From UBA5009 sp038043185 (GTDB lineage Bacteria > Bdellovibrionota > Bdellovibrionia > Bdellovibrionales > Bdellovibrionaceae), in assembly GCA_038043185.1 (NCBI GenBank), contig JBBTCO010000030.1, positions 46,434-110,433 of the forward strand: a stretch of DNA of 64,000 bases. Reading direction: 5' to 3'. Under the pieces are notes generated by a model. The model ran no database searches and had not been told where the DNA came from. It worked only from the letters and a program-made list of their open reading frames with translations. Shown here piece after piece: positions 36,098 to 44,623 of the stretch. The first letter of the stretch is position 1. Every line of letters starts with the position of its first letter. Position numbers and translations under genes: made by a program.

Positions 36098-37450
36098 ATG
36101 AAAAAATATTTAATATCTTTTTTAGTGTTCTCTTTGTCGGCAACAACTTATGCAACTCGAGTTGCGGTGACGGATTCGGGAACTGATTTTGGCCATGATT
36201 GGCTCAAGGGTCGAGCTTTGATCAATACCGCCGATGTGACTGGCAATCGTGTTGATGATGATCGCAATGGAAAAGTTGATGATGTCATGGGGTGGAATTT
36301 CGTCGAAGGTTACGGAAAAATCTTTTTTCCAGAACATCTTCAGTCGGTCGATACAAACATTTATAGATATTTTGAAGTCATCGGAAGAATTCAGGCCGAG
36401 ATTGCCACACGTGAAGACGAGAAGTTCTGGCAGGATAATATTGCAAATTTAAAACCTGAAGAAAAAAAGGTTTTAGAAACAAAATTAAACTTTTATGGGC
36501 AGTACGCTCACAGCACCCATGTGTCTGGAATTATTGCGAGCCTTTCTCCAGATTCAAAAATTATGTCAAATCGAGTTTTTCCTGATACTCCACCTGAAGG
36601 TACAAATGTAACAAATTTGAAAAAAGTTGGACCTGCAGATATTTTGTATAAAGTTTTTGCGGTTCTTAGTAACGGAACGTTTACTCAGGTAGGTAATTAT
36701 TTAAAGGAGCGGCAAATTGATGTCGCCAATTACAGCTTGGGTGTCAGTTTACAAACGATTGCTAAATTAGTTTTGGGTCTTCGAGGAATTAAAGATCCAA
36801 CACCGGAACAACTTTCCGCTGAAACTCGACGAGCCTCTGCCCAGTTTATTCCCGAGGGTGTAAAATGGATGAGCGGGTCGCCAGGAACTTTATTTGTTGT
36901 CGCCGCTGGAAACGACGGGCAAGACAATGATTTATTGCCAACATTTCCTGCAAATGTGAGAGTCGATAATTCGATTAGCGTTGCCGCAACAAATGGCATC
37001 GAAAAATTAGCCAAGTTCTCGAATTTTGGTATCAAGACAGTAGATATCGCAGCTCCTGGTGTATCGATTATGAGTTCTGTTCCCGCACTTGATCACAGTC
37101 AATTGCTGCCCATGTCAGGGACCTCGATGGCTGCACCTTATATTGCAGGTATAGCTTCTAAAGCTAAGGAAATTAACCCAAAACTAACTGCCACCGAATT
37201 AAAAAAGTTGTTGATGTTGACGGTCGATCACAAAGATTGGCTCAAAGGGAAGGTCATTGCTGAAGGTGTGGTAAATCCAAATAGAGTCTACGCTGCGGCT
37301 GAAAAATCAAAAACAGTGACTTTGGATGAAGCGATTAAAGAGGCTCAGTCAATGGTGCGTGATCAGAATGCGACTTTGATTCCTGTTGGGCCAAAATCTG
37401 TGAAACTACCGACTGAAATGCTTCAATTTGCTAATAGCCTTGTCTTTTAG
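36098..37450 (+). CDS. Secreted subtilisin-like serine protease (S8)
   Basis: 450 aa. The signal peptide (about 1-19) is followed almost at once by the catalytic Asp26 in AVTDSGTD, so there is no room for the usual I9 propeptide. The catalytic His138 lies in AHSTHVSGI after an unusually long insertion of about 110 residues. The oxyanion Asn is in VVAAGNDG, and Ser343 is in MSGTSMAAP. The triad is complete, so an active secreted protease is expected. It ends 4 nt before the rsmG start and may be co-transcribed with it and the preceding exported protein. Confidence 0.92.
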   Translation: MKKYLISFLVFSLSATTYATRVAVTDSGTDFGHDWLKGRALINTADVTGNRVDDDRNGKVDDVMGWNFVEGYGKIFFPEHLQSVDTNIYRYFEVIGRIQAEIATREDEKFWQDNIANLKPEEKKVLETKLNFYGQYAHSTHVSGIIASLSPDSKIMSNRVFPDTPPEGTNVTNLKKVGPADILYKVFAVLSNGTFTQVGNYLKERQIDVANYSLGVSLQTIAKLVLGLRGIKDPTPEQLSAETRRASAQFIPEGVKWMSGSPGTLFVVAAGNDGQDNDLLPTFPANVRVDNSISVAATNGIEKLAKFSNFGIKTVDIAAPGVSIMSSVPALDHSQLLPMSGTSMAAPYIAGIASKAKEINPKLTATELKKLLMLTVDHKDWLKGKVIAEGVVNPNRVYAAAEKSKTVTLDEAIKEAQSMVRDQNATLIPVGPKSVKLPTEMLQFANSLVF

Positions 37451-37454
37451 TTGA

Positions 37455-38087
37455 TTGGATATATCAGGGACCAAACATTTTGAAAAAAGAACTTCATTGA
37501 TCTTGGAGTTGGGTTTTAATCCGGCAGCTATGCCAAAATTGAAATCTTATCTCGAGATGTTGTGGTCCTCAAATCAAGAGCTCAATTTAATCAGCCGAAA
37601 AATGACGGGTGAGGAGCTTATTGATAACCATGTCATTGATTCCCTGCTGCCACTTAAATACTTTCCTGAAAAGATAAAAGTGGCTGCTGACTTTGGTTCA
37701 GGCGGAGGATTGCCAGCTGTTGTTTATGCTTTGCAATTCCCGGATATTCAATTTGTACTTTTTGAAAAAAGCCCAAAGAAGCAAAGTTATTTAAATAAAC
37801 TTCAATCACTTGTTAAAAATATCGAAATTAAAGGCGAGATTCCAAATCAGCTTGAAAACACGGATCTGATTATGGCTCGAGCCTTTAAACCATTAAATGT
37901 AATTTTGGAACTTAGCCGTGGACATTTTGAAAAGAAGGGCGCCTATTTTTTATTGAAAGGGCGTCGTGAAAAAATTAATGAGGAATATATTGAAGCACAG
38001 AAAAGATTCAAAAATCTTCAATTAAAAATAACGCAACTTAAGTCGCCGTTACTAGATGTTGAACGGAATCTTGTAGAAACGCTTTAA
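37455..38087 (+). CDS. rsmG: 16S rRNA (guanine-527-N7) methyltransferase
   Basis: 210 aa, the normal RsmG (GidB) size. The SAM-binding glycine motif is ADFGSGGGLPAVV, the acidic ribose contact lies in FVLFEKSPKKQSYL, and LIMARAFKPL matches the catalytic region. It methylates G527 of 16S rRNA. The TTG at 37455 is the only early start and has a poor ribosome site, so translation may rely on coupling to the protease 4 nt upstream. The usual mnmG/parA neighbours are absent. Its last codons and stop form the left arm of a gene-end palindrome. Confidence 0.88.
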   Translation: MDISGTKHFEKRTSLILELGFNPAAMPKLKSYLEMLWSSNQELNLISRKMTGEELIDNHVIDSLLPLKYFPEKIKVAADFGSGGGLPAVVYALQFPDIQFVLFEKSPKKQSYLNKLQSLVKNIEIKGEIPNQLENTDLIMARAFKPLNVILELSRGHFEKKGAYFLLKGRREKINEEYIEAQKRFKNLQLKITQLKSPLLDVERNLVETL

Positions 38088-38199
38088 TAAGCAGTGATCC
38101 TTCGTTGCCTTCGTCGGATTCTCCCTGCGACGCACAGGAAGTGCGCCTCAGTCGAATCCTCCTCGTCGCCTCGGCTGACTGCTTATTAAAGCGTTTCTA
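38074..38199 (+). repeat. Gene-end palindrome A (rsmG 3' end)
   Basis: Perfect 22-bp arms: TAGAAACGCTTTAATAAGCA plus GT (38074-38095) and its exact reverse complement (38178-38199). The left arm contains the last codons and stop of rsmG; the right arm ends on the stop codon of the convergent PilZ-like gene. The 82-nt interior holds the core hairpin CGCAC-AGGAA-GTGCG (38131-38145) within GCGACGCACAGG...CGCCTCAGTCGA, and an inner GGATTC/GAATCC pair. It shares a 35-nt identical core with element C and a related one with B. Confidence 0.92.
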
Positions 38200-38487
38200 G
38201 TCTAGAAAGTGGACACCAACTTTAAAAATGTTTTCTTCAAGGTTTTTCACCCAAACTATAGAGGCTTTCATTTCGGCAAGTTGGCCAACTTTAATTTTAA
38301 TCTTATCACCTTTTTTAAGGTCACGATCAAAAGCAATAACCACAGCGCAGCCTGTATAGGATTCATTAACTACAATGCCAGTAGTTTGAGGTGCAAAGTC
38401 TTTCGAATTATTAAAATCAATTAAGGCGACGGTCATTGGGTCTGGTTTAAACCGAATAGGTCCGCGCTTAAAAATTGTTTTAGCCAT
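38197..38487 (-). CDS. PilZ-domain-like protein
   Basis: 96 aa, a single small beta-barrel-type domain. NESYTGCAVVI resembles the second PilZ c-di-GMP motif (N/DxSxxG), and VGVHFLD is a common PilZ end. The first motif (RxxxR) is not evident, so c-di-GMP binding is doubtful. An AGAGAG ribosome site precedes the ATG. The stop codon coincides with the end of the rsmG gene-end palindrome. It could be a c-di-GMP-independent PilZ adaptor. Confidence 0.65.
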   Translation of the reverse strand: MAKTIFKRGPIRFKPDPMTVALIDFNNSKDFAPQTTGIVVNESYTGCAVVIAFDRDLKKGDKIKIKVGQLAEMKASIVWVKNLEENIFKVGVHFLD

Positions 38488-38553
38488 GCTAATCTCTCTT
38501 TCCAGTTTGAGCGGTTTTAATGTAAGAATACTCGCAATATAAGGGGGAGTCGA

Positions 38554-39027
38554 GTGAGTTTTGATCCTAAGAATTTTAAAAAACCATCAGCCGCGGAATT
38601 GGAAGAAAAACTAACCCCATTGCAATTTTCAGTTACTCAACACGAGGAAACTGAAAAACCTTTTGAAAACGAATACCACGATGAAAAAGCTCATGGAATA
38701 TATGTTGATATTGTTTCAGGCGAGCCCTTATTTTCTTCATTGGATAAGTTTGATTCGGGTTGTGGCTGGCCTAGTTTTAGTCGGCCAATGTCTGGAATTG
38801 AGATCGCAACAAAAGCTGATCATCGCAGTTGGAGGGAGAGGGTCGAAGTTCGTAGTAAATACGCTGATTCCCATCTGGGACATGTTTTTGAGGACGGCCC
38901 TTTACCAACAGGACTAAGATATTGTATCAATTCGGCTTCAATCCGTTTTATTCCCTTATCTAATTTGAAAGCGGAAGGTTACGTCGAGTATTTAAAGTTG
39001 TTTCAAAACAGCGACGGTGATGAGTAG
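38554..39027 (+). CDS. msrB: Peptide methionine (R)-S-oxide reductase, zinc-free type
   Basis: Repairs oxidised methionine (R-sulfoxide). 157 aa. Signatures are KFDSGCGWPSFSRP, SHLGHVFEDGP and the catalytic Cys in GLRYCINSASIRF. The two CxxC zinc motifs of the common form are replaced: VDIVSGEPLF stands where CxxCG is usual and RSKYADSHLGH has no Cys. This is therefore the metal-free subclass. GTG start with GGGGGAG upstream. Confidence 0.95.
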   Translation: MSFDPKNFKKPSAAELEEKLTPLQFSVTQHEETEKPFENEYHDEKAHGIYVDIVSGEPLFSSLDKFDSGCGWPSFSRPMSGIEIATKADHRSWRERVEVRSKYADSHLGHVFEDGPLPTGLRYCINSASIRFIPLSNLKAEGYVEYLKLFQNSDGDE

Positions 39028-39108
39028 AATTTCCATGGGACAGGACGAAAGAATATTTTTAAATTGTTAGGTCAATTAGTTAGAGGATTTCCCGATAAGA
39101 TAATTTGA

Positions 39109-40467
39109 ATGGCAAAAAAAATAGATTTCTTAGCAATTGCTTCCGAGAATGACATCAAAAAGCGATGTGAAGAGATATCTTCTGAGTTTGGTTATACGTA
39201 TGTCTCATTAAATACTGTTGATCAGTTTGCTGAGCGGGAAGCTGAATTTGTTGAGACGACTTTTATTCTTATTTCTGCAGAACAAGTTGAAGTTGATGCT
39301 GATATTGCCGGGATGGTTCAGGTCGTTCGTCAAGTTGCTCCCGACTCTTACATCCTTGTCGCCATTAGTTCTAAGCTTGATCCTAAAGTAGCGGTTTTTG
39401 TAAAAAAATCTGGGGCAAATGCGGTGTTTATTGGTTCCGAGCTTCGGCATACCAGCAAACTCGAATTTGTTGCGTCACAAAAAATTCAATCTTCCTATTT
39501 ACCGGTGAAAGTGAATGAAATAGTTGCAGATTCAATATTCGAGTGTTCGCTATTTCATTTGATGCCCTTGAATCGAAAGTACATGCCGGTGATTCATGCA
39601 AAAGAAGTCATTACTCCTAAAAAGTTAGAAAAACTTAAAGAAGTTGGCGAAATTTATGTGAAACGAGAACACATTAGCCATTTCCAAAAGTACACCGAAA
39701 AGTACATGGATAAGTCTGCGAATGGCTTGAGTGGTCGATGTCGTGGGCAATTTCTGAGCCTATTTGGATCTTATGTGGATCTTATTCTTTTGATTTCGGA
39801 TCAAAGCGAATCGACTTCCTTTAAAGAAGGCGCAACTCTTTATGAGCGCTGTGAAAAGTTGGCCTCGGATTTAATGAACACCTTAGGTGCTGTTGGTAAT
39901 GCCTGGGGGATTATCAACAATACGGCTATTGGACAGTTTGGTTCGCTGGAAAGAGCGCCATCAGTAGCGGCTTACGCGGGTTTATTAAGTCTTCATTCAG
40001 GAATCGGTATTCCTACTCAGGTTATGGCGGCGGCATTTATGTGTGATATTGGTATGATTGATTTATCACCGAAGACAACTCGAAAAATTAGGAAAGGTGA
40101 GTCGATTGAGTCTCTTTCTGCTGAAGAGCAACAGGCCTATCGCAGTCATCCGGTGATGAGTCTTGAAAAAGCGCTGTCACGAAAGTTACAAATTCCCGAG
40201 AGCGTAAAAAATACGATTCTTTGTAGTCACGAGCGAGTGGACATGAAGGGCTTTCCGAAACGTCCACGTCCCGAGAAAATTCCATTAGAGGCTATGCTTT
40301 TACAGATTTGTGAAGAGATTGATCGAGGCAGCATGATTCGTTTGAACCAAGAGCGCCCCAAAATTGAAGACGTGAAAAAAAGTATTTTTGAAAAACATTA
40401 TGCGGCTGGAGATGCTTTCAGTTTGTTATTTCTAGAAAAAATGAAATCTCAAATGGCCAAAGTTTAG
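39109..40467 (+). CDS. Degenerate HD-GYP-like signalling protein
   Basis: 452 aa. Residues 1-120 look like a receiver-type alpha/beta domain without a clear phospho-Asp pocket. A linker follows, and from about 220 there is an all-helical HD-GYP-like domain. Expected metal motifs are altered: CDIGMIDL (Cys312-Asp313) replaces HDIGK, and the GYP signature reads HERVDMKGFPKRP. RSHPVMSLEKAL is retained. Loss of the first His suggests reduced or no c-di-GMP hydrolysis, so a sensor or scaffold role is plausible. It is close to a PilZ-like gene, which hints at c-di-GMP-related signalling. Confidence 0.75.
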   Translation: MAKKIDFLAIASENDIKKRCEEISSEFGYTYVSLNTVDQFAEREAEFVETTFILISAEQVEVDADIAGMVQVVRQVAPDSYILVAISSKLDPKVAVFVKKSGANAVFIGSELRHTSKLEFVASQKIQSSYLPVKVNEIVADSIFECSLFHLMPLNRKYMPVIHAKEVITPKKLEKLKEVGEIYVKREHISHFQKYTEKYMDKSANGLSGRCRGQFLSLFGSYVDLILLISDQSESTSFKEGATLYERCEKLASDLMNTLGAVGNAWGIINNTAIGQFGSLERAPSVAAYAGLLSLHSGIGIPTQVMAAAFMCDIGMIDLSPKTTRKIRKGESIESLSAEEQQAYRSHPVMSLEKALSRKLQIPESVKNTILCSHERVDMKGFPKRPRPEKIPLEAMLLQICEEIDRGSMIRLNQERPKIEDVKKSIFEKHYAAGDAFSLLFLEKMKSQMAKV

Positions 40468-40479
40468 AGGCTGCAAATA

Positions 40480-40767
40480 TCATTTTTGTAATTTCATTAT
40501 GATGTGATAGCCAAATCTTGTTCGAACGGGCGTTTTGCTTGTTTCCCCAATAGATAAATCATCAGCAGCCTCTTTGAAGTCCTCGTCTAATTTCTTTTCT
40601 TCAATCTCTCCTAAGTTGCCACTATTCTTTGCACTCGAACAGGTTGAAAATTTTTTTGCTAATTCAAAAAAAGATTCTCCTTCCCGAAGAAGTCTCAGCA
40701 GATCTTCGGCTTCGTATTTATGTGTAACTAGAATATGATAAAGACGAATTTCTTTCGCATTCTTCAA
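40480..40767 (-). CDS. Stand-alone parvulin peptidyl-prolyl isomerase
   Basis: About 95 aa from the TTG at 40767, chosen because AAGGTGG lies 7 nt upstream and the family fold begins there (EIRLYHILVTHKYEAEDLL). Parvulin motifs are FFELAKKFSTCSSAKNSGNLGEI and TPVRTRFGYHIIMKL. There is no signal peptide, so it acts in the cytoplasm, like E. coli PpiC. A longer in-frame start at 40881 crosses the promoter region of the divergent regulator and is unlikely. Confidence 0.85.
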   Translation of the reverse strand: MKNAKEIRLYHILVTHKYEAEDLLRLLREGESFFELAKKFSTCSSAKNSGNLGEIEEKKLDEDFKEAADDLSIGETSKTPVRTRFGYHIIMKLQK

Positions 40768-40864
40768 AAGACGCCACCTTGTTAAAAAAGAAAAACAAAA
40801 ATTACTTTGATTGTAATGAAACTTTTCGTTTACTGTAAATCTCTTCTTATGTTGGAGGATTTGT

Positions 40865-41134
40865 ATGAGTACATTAGGCAAAATTTTAAAAGAGAAACGA
40901 AAAAAAATTGGCGCATCACAGGCCGAGGTTGCGAAGAAGCTTGGTTATTCATCTCCTCAATTTATTTCAAATTGGGAAAGAGGGCTTTCCGCCCCACCAG
41001 TGACTTCGTTAAGAACCTTAGCGTCGCTTTATAAAATTTCACCAGAAAATCTTTTTCAGATTTATTTGAAAACGACTTTGAAGATGGTGGAAACAGATAT
41101 TCGGCGAAAGTTTTCAAAGAGACGTGCTAACTAA
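40865..41134 (+). CDS. XRE-family transcriptional regulator
   Basis: 89 aa. A helix-turn-helix domain fills residues 5-65 (LKEKRKKIGASQAEVAKKLGYSSPQFISNWERGLSAPP), followed by a short basic helical tail (RRKFSKRRAN). GGAGG precedes the ATG. It is divergent from the parvulin gene across about 95 nt, so it may control that promoter and its own. No partner toxin gene is seen, so it is not clearly an antitoxin. Confidence 0.85.
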   Translation: MSTLGKILKEKRKKIGASQAEVAKKLGYSSPQFISNWERGLSAPPVTSLRTLASLYKISPENLFQIYLKTTLKMVETDIRRKFSKRRAN

Positions 41135-41237
41135 TCCTGACGCGTAATCTCAGAAATACTTTGCTGAGTTGACCCTCCTGTCCCATAGGCCTAGTCTTAG
41201 AGCATTAAGTTAATCTTTTACTTTAAGCGAGGCTAAT

Positions 41238-41930
41238 ATGGAGTTTGCAATTCTTACCTTTCCTGGTCTGCACTTTCTTTTTAAATGGTTACATATTTTT
41301 TTCGGCTTACTTTGGATTGGGCATCTTTATTATTTTAACTTTACCCAGGGTGCTTATATGGCTCAGGCGGATGCCGCTGGGAAATCTCAGGTAACCACAA
41401 AACTAGTACCGATTGCCTTGTGGTGGTTTCGTTGGGGTGCAATGTGGACCTTTATTACAGGGTTGCTGATGTTGCATACAGCGGGATATACGGGTTTTTC
41501 TTTACAAGGGGATTGGGGTATTAAAATCCTAACTGGAGGAGTGTTTGGAATCCTGATGTGGTTCAATGTATGGTTTATTATTTGGCCAAATCAGAAAGTC
41601 ATTATTCAGTCTGCAACTCAAGCAGTAAGTGGTGGCCAAGCTATTCCAACTGTACCGGCTTTAGCTGGCAAAGCGTTGCTTGCCTCAAGAACCAACGTTT
41701 TATTTTCAATACCTATGTTGTTCTATATGATTGCTGCCGGGCATTTGCCAATTCAGATGAACTTAGAAAATCAAATGACTTACTATATTGCCTTTCTAGT
41801 GCTCGTTGCTGCTTTAGAATTTAATGCAATCAAAGGAAAACTGGGACCTATGGCTACGGTCAAGGGTGTTATTACATGTGGTTTTGGATTAACCGCCCTA
41901 GTTTACTTAATGATGGAAGTTATACTTTAG
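41238..41930 (+). CDS. PuuD-like (urate-oxidase N-terminal type) membrane protein
   Basis: 230 aa with about six hydrophobic helices. WLHIFFGLLWIGHLYYFNFTQ, ALWWFRWGAMWTFITGLLML and LMWFNVWFIIWPNQK resemble the membrane domain of PuuD-type urate hydroxylases. The cytochrome c domain of full PuuD is absent and no purine genes are nearby, so urate oxidation is not assured. Conserved His and Trp in helix 1 could bind haem. Similar short proteins are often annotated only as membrane proteins. Confidence 0.6.
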   Translation: MEFAILTFPGLHFLFKWLHIFFGLLWIGHLYYFNFTQGAYMAQADAAGKSQVTTKLVPIALWWFRWGAMWTFITGLLMLHTAGYTGFSLQGDWGIKILTGGVFGILMWFNVWFIIWPNQKVIIQSATQAVSGGQAIPTVPALAGKALLASRTNVLFSIPMLFYMIAAGHLPIQMNLENQMTYYIAFLVLVAALEFNAIKGKLGPMATVKGVITCGFGLTALVYLMMEVIL

Positions 41931-41951
41931 TTTCATGACAGAGATCAGCTC

Positions 41952-42869
41952 CTACGACCGGGTAATCACTTGGGGTGGAGCTTTTCTTTCGGGATGAAGT
42001 TCAAAATGGTAAGCGCAATTTTTGGAACAGGTGTGTTTTTTCCATTCTAGCTTTTCACAATCTTCGCAAATTAATGTTTTTGTATCACAGCGTTTACAAT
42101 CAATTTGAATTGATGAAGGCTGGCCACAGTGTGGGCAAAGCCCATATTGAGTGGATGGTTTTAAGTTTTGATCAAGGGCCACGCGGTGATCGAAGACAAA
42201 ACATTCACCAGTGAACTGATCATTTGGATATTCTTCGAGGTACTTTAAAATTCCGCCTTCAAGCTGATAGACGTTTTCGTAACCTTGCCTTTGCAATTCA
42301 AGGATTCCCTTTTCACAGCGAATTCCACCCGTGCAAAAGATCAGCATCTTTTTATCTTTAGAAATTTTTTGTTCTTCAAGATATTTTGGAAAATCAGTGA
42401 ACTTGTCAATATTTGGATTCAAGGCTCCCTTAAAGGTGCCAATATTATATTCGTACCAATTGCGCGTGTCGATAATGAAATGTTCTTTATCGTCCTTCAT
42501 AATTTGATTCCATTCAGTTGGGCTCAAATGATGATTATTTATTCCCATATCAGGAATTAATTCTGGAGTGTCGAAAGTGACGATTTCTTTCCGAATTTTT
42601 ATTAGAAATTTTCGGAAAGGTAGTTTTTCGGATTGCGAATCTTTAAAGTTAAACTCATCCATTTTAAAAAAGTCTTTTAAAAAATGTTTATAGGAATCAA
42701 GAGCTTCTTTTGAAGGTGCGGACGTGGTGGAGTTAATTCCTTCCGGGCCTAAAATCATTAAACCACGAAGATCTAATTCAAGTGCTTTTTGCTCAATTTT
42801 TTCTTTAATATTTTGAAGATTGTCGTTGATCTTAAAGAAACGATAAAACGCAGTGATATGATAATTCAT
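41952..42869 (-). CDS. trhO: tRNA U34 hydroxylase (rhodanese family)
   Basis: TrhO (YceA) hydroxylates U34 of tRNAs toward 5-hydroxyuridine derivatives. 305 aa from the ATG at 42869, chosen because GGAGG lies just upstream and the family begins MNYHITAFYRF; a longer in-frame start at 42917 is less likely. N-terminal domain: RGLMILGPEGINSTTS. Rhodanese domain: IIDTRNWYEYNIGTFKGA and active-site Cys in IFCTGGIRCEK. The C-terminal Cys-rich tail (CPHCGQP, CKRCDTKTLICEDCEK) looks like zinc ribbons and is longer than in E. coli. Confidence 0.92.
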   Translation of the reverse strand: MNYHITAFYRFFKINDNLQNIKEKIEQKALELDLRGLMILGPEGINSTTSAPSKEALDSYKHFLKDFFKMDEFNFKDSQSEKLPFRKFLIKIRKEIVTFDTPELIPDMGINNHHLSPTEWNQIMKDDKEHFIIDTRNWYEYNIGTFKGALNPNIDKFTDFPKYLEEQKISKDKKMLIFCTGGIRCEKGILELQRQGYENVYQLEGGILKYLEEYPNDQFTGECFVFDHRVALDQNLKPSTQYGLCPHCGQPSSIQIDCKRCDTKTLICEDCEKLEWKKHTCSKNCAYHFELHPERKAPPQVITRS

Positions 42870-43012
42870 TTTTTCCTCCGTCCCTTCGGGGCTGCAAACC
42901 TCGCGGACTAAGGGCACTAGATAGTCTTAAATATAAATCTGGTCAATATTTGGTCATTCCACTGCAAAGAATTCCCTTGCTGGCCCTGATCGCAAACGAT
43001 ACATAAGACTTC

Positions 43013-44614
43013 ATGCAAGTTTCCGCTCAAATACAGAAAGAAATTCAAAGACGACGCACCTTTGCGATCATTTCCCATCCAGATGCGGGGAAGACGACTT
43101 TGACTGAAAAACTACTTTATCACGGTGGAGTTATTCATGAAACCGGGGAAGTTAAGGGAAAATCGGGGACTAAAGCCGTAACTTCGGATTGGATGGAGCT
43201 TGAGCGACAAAAGGGAATTTCAATCACTTCATCGGTAATGACTTTTGACTACAAAGATCTGCGAATTAATTTGTTAGATACTCCGGGACATAAAGATTTC
43301 TCGGAAGACACTTACCGGGTGTTGATGGCTGTTGACTCAGCATGCATGTTGATTGACGTCGCCAAAGGGGTAGAGGAACGAACAAAAAAACTTTATGAAG
43401 TGTGTCGGCTTCGTCAGGTTCCAATTTTTACTTTTATAAATAAATTGGATCGTGAGGGGAAAGATCCCTTAGCCTTGATTGATGAAGTTGAAAAAACTTT
43501 AGGAATGCAATGTTATCCGGTGACTTGGCCGCTGGGAATTGGTCAAAGATTTCGCGGAATCTATAATCGAATTACCCATGAAGTTATGATCTATGATCAA
43601 AGACGGGAAGGGGACGAGGTTCGAATATTTCCCTTTAAAGGCCCCGAAGATCCGATTTTATTCGAACATTTGGATCGTGAAAGTGCGGAACAAGTTCGTG
43701 GTGAGCTGGAACTGATTGAAGGCGCTTTGCCACCCTTTGATGAACAAGCTTTTTTGACTGGCGAAATTTCGCCGGTTACCTTTGGATCTGCTAAACAAAA
43801 TTTTGGAGTGAATACTTTTTTGGATTTTTTCACTAAGTTCGCCCCGGCGCCCCAATCCAGAAAAATTCAATCTGGTGGTGAGATGGATCCATTGAATGCG
43901 AATTTTTCTGGATTTGTTTTTAAAATTCAAGCCAACATGGATCGCCGACATCGCGATCGTGTCGCATTCTTGCGGATATGTTCAGGGAAGTTTGAGCGAG
44001 GAATGAAAGTCCAACATTCACGATTGCAAAAAGAACTTCGGCTGTCTTACTCGAACCAATTTGTTGCTGCCGATCGTGAAACAGTGGATGAAGCTTACGC
44101 GGGGGATATTGTCGGTGTGAATGATACGGGCAATTTCGCCATCGGTGATTGTGTTTCGTCTCAAGGAAAAATCAGATTTGAAGATATTCCAAAATTTGCC
44201 CCAGAACTGTTTGGAAAACTCATCGTCAGTGACGCTATGAAACGGTCAAAAATGCAAGAGGCCTTGAAGCATCTTTCGGAAGAGGGTGCCATTCAACTTT
44301 TTATGGATCCCCATGTGGGAATGCAAGATCCCTTGATTGGGGCCGTAGGCGAACTGCAATTTGAAGTTTTACTGCATCGCTTGCAGGACGAGTACAATTT
44401 AGATGTTCGGTTGCAGCGTTTGTCCTTCACGGTGGCTCGCTGGCCAAAAAATAAAGATGGCAAACCCACTGATCAGCTTAAAGGCGACTTTATGATCTAT
44501 CGGGATATGATCGATCAACCTGTCATTTTGCTCAATCAAGAATGGGATTTAAACTGGGCTAAGCGCGAAAACCCCGAAGTCGAATTTCACACTTCAATCT
44601 CGCGGGCGAGATAA
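43013..44614 (+). CDS. prfC: Peptide chain release factor 3
   Basis: Translational GTPase that recycles RF1/RF2 after termination. 533 aa, standard length. G1 SHPDAGKTTLTE, switch region KGISITSSVMTF, G3 DTPGHKDFSEDTYR and G4 NKLDRE. RF3-specific C-terminal domains include LQFEVLLHRLQDEYNLDV. The 98-nt spacing to the divergent trhO leaves room for promoters. The following ABC transporter ATPase begins 10 nt later, so read-through into that operon is likely. Confidence 0.96.
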   Translation: MQVSAQIQKEIQRRRTFAIISHPDAGKTTLTEKLLYHGGVIHETGEVKGKSGTKAVTSDWMELERQKGISITSSVMTFDYKDLRINLLDTPGHKDFSEDTYRVLMAVDSACMLIDVAKGVEERTKKLYEVCRLRQVPIFTFINKLDREGKDPLALIDEVEKTLGMQCYPVTWPLGIGQRFRGIYNRITHEVMIYDQRREGDEVRIFPFKGPEDPILFEHLDRESAEQVRGELELIEGALPPFDEQAFLTGEISPVTFGSAKQNFGVNTFLDFFTKFAPAPQSRKIQSGGEMDPLNANFSGFVFKIQANMDRRHRDRVAFLRICSGKFERGMKVQHSRLQKELRLSYSNQFVAADRETVDEAYAGDIVGVNDTGNFAIGDCVSSQGKIRFEDIPKFAPELFGKLIVSDAMKRSKMQEALKHLSEEGAIQLFMDPHVGMQDPLIGAVGELQFEVLLHRLQDEYNLDVRLQRLSFTVARWPKNKDGKPTDQLKGDFMIYRDMIDQPVILLNQEWDLNWAKRENPEVEFHTSISRAR

Positions 44615-44623
44615 GGAATAGGA

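Noticed and set aside
40768..40881. N-terminal extension of the parvulin
   Set aside because: It crosses the regulator promoter and lacks family similarity; a TTG with a good ribosome site at 40767 fits better.
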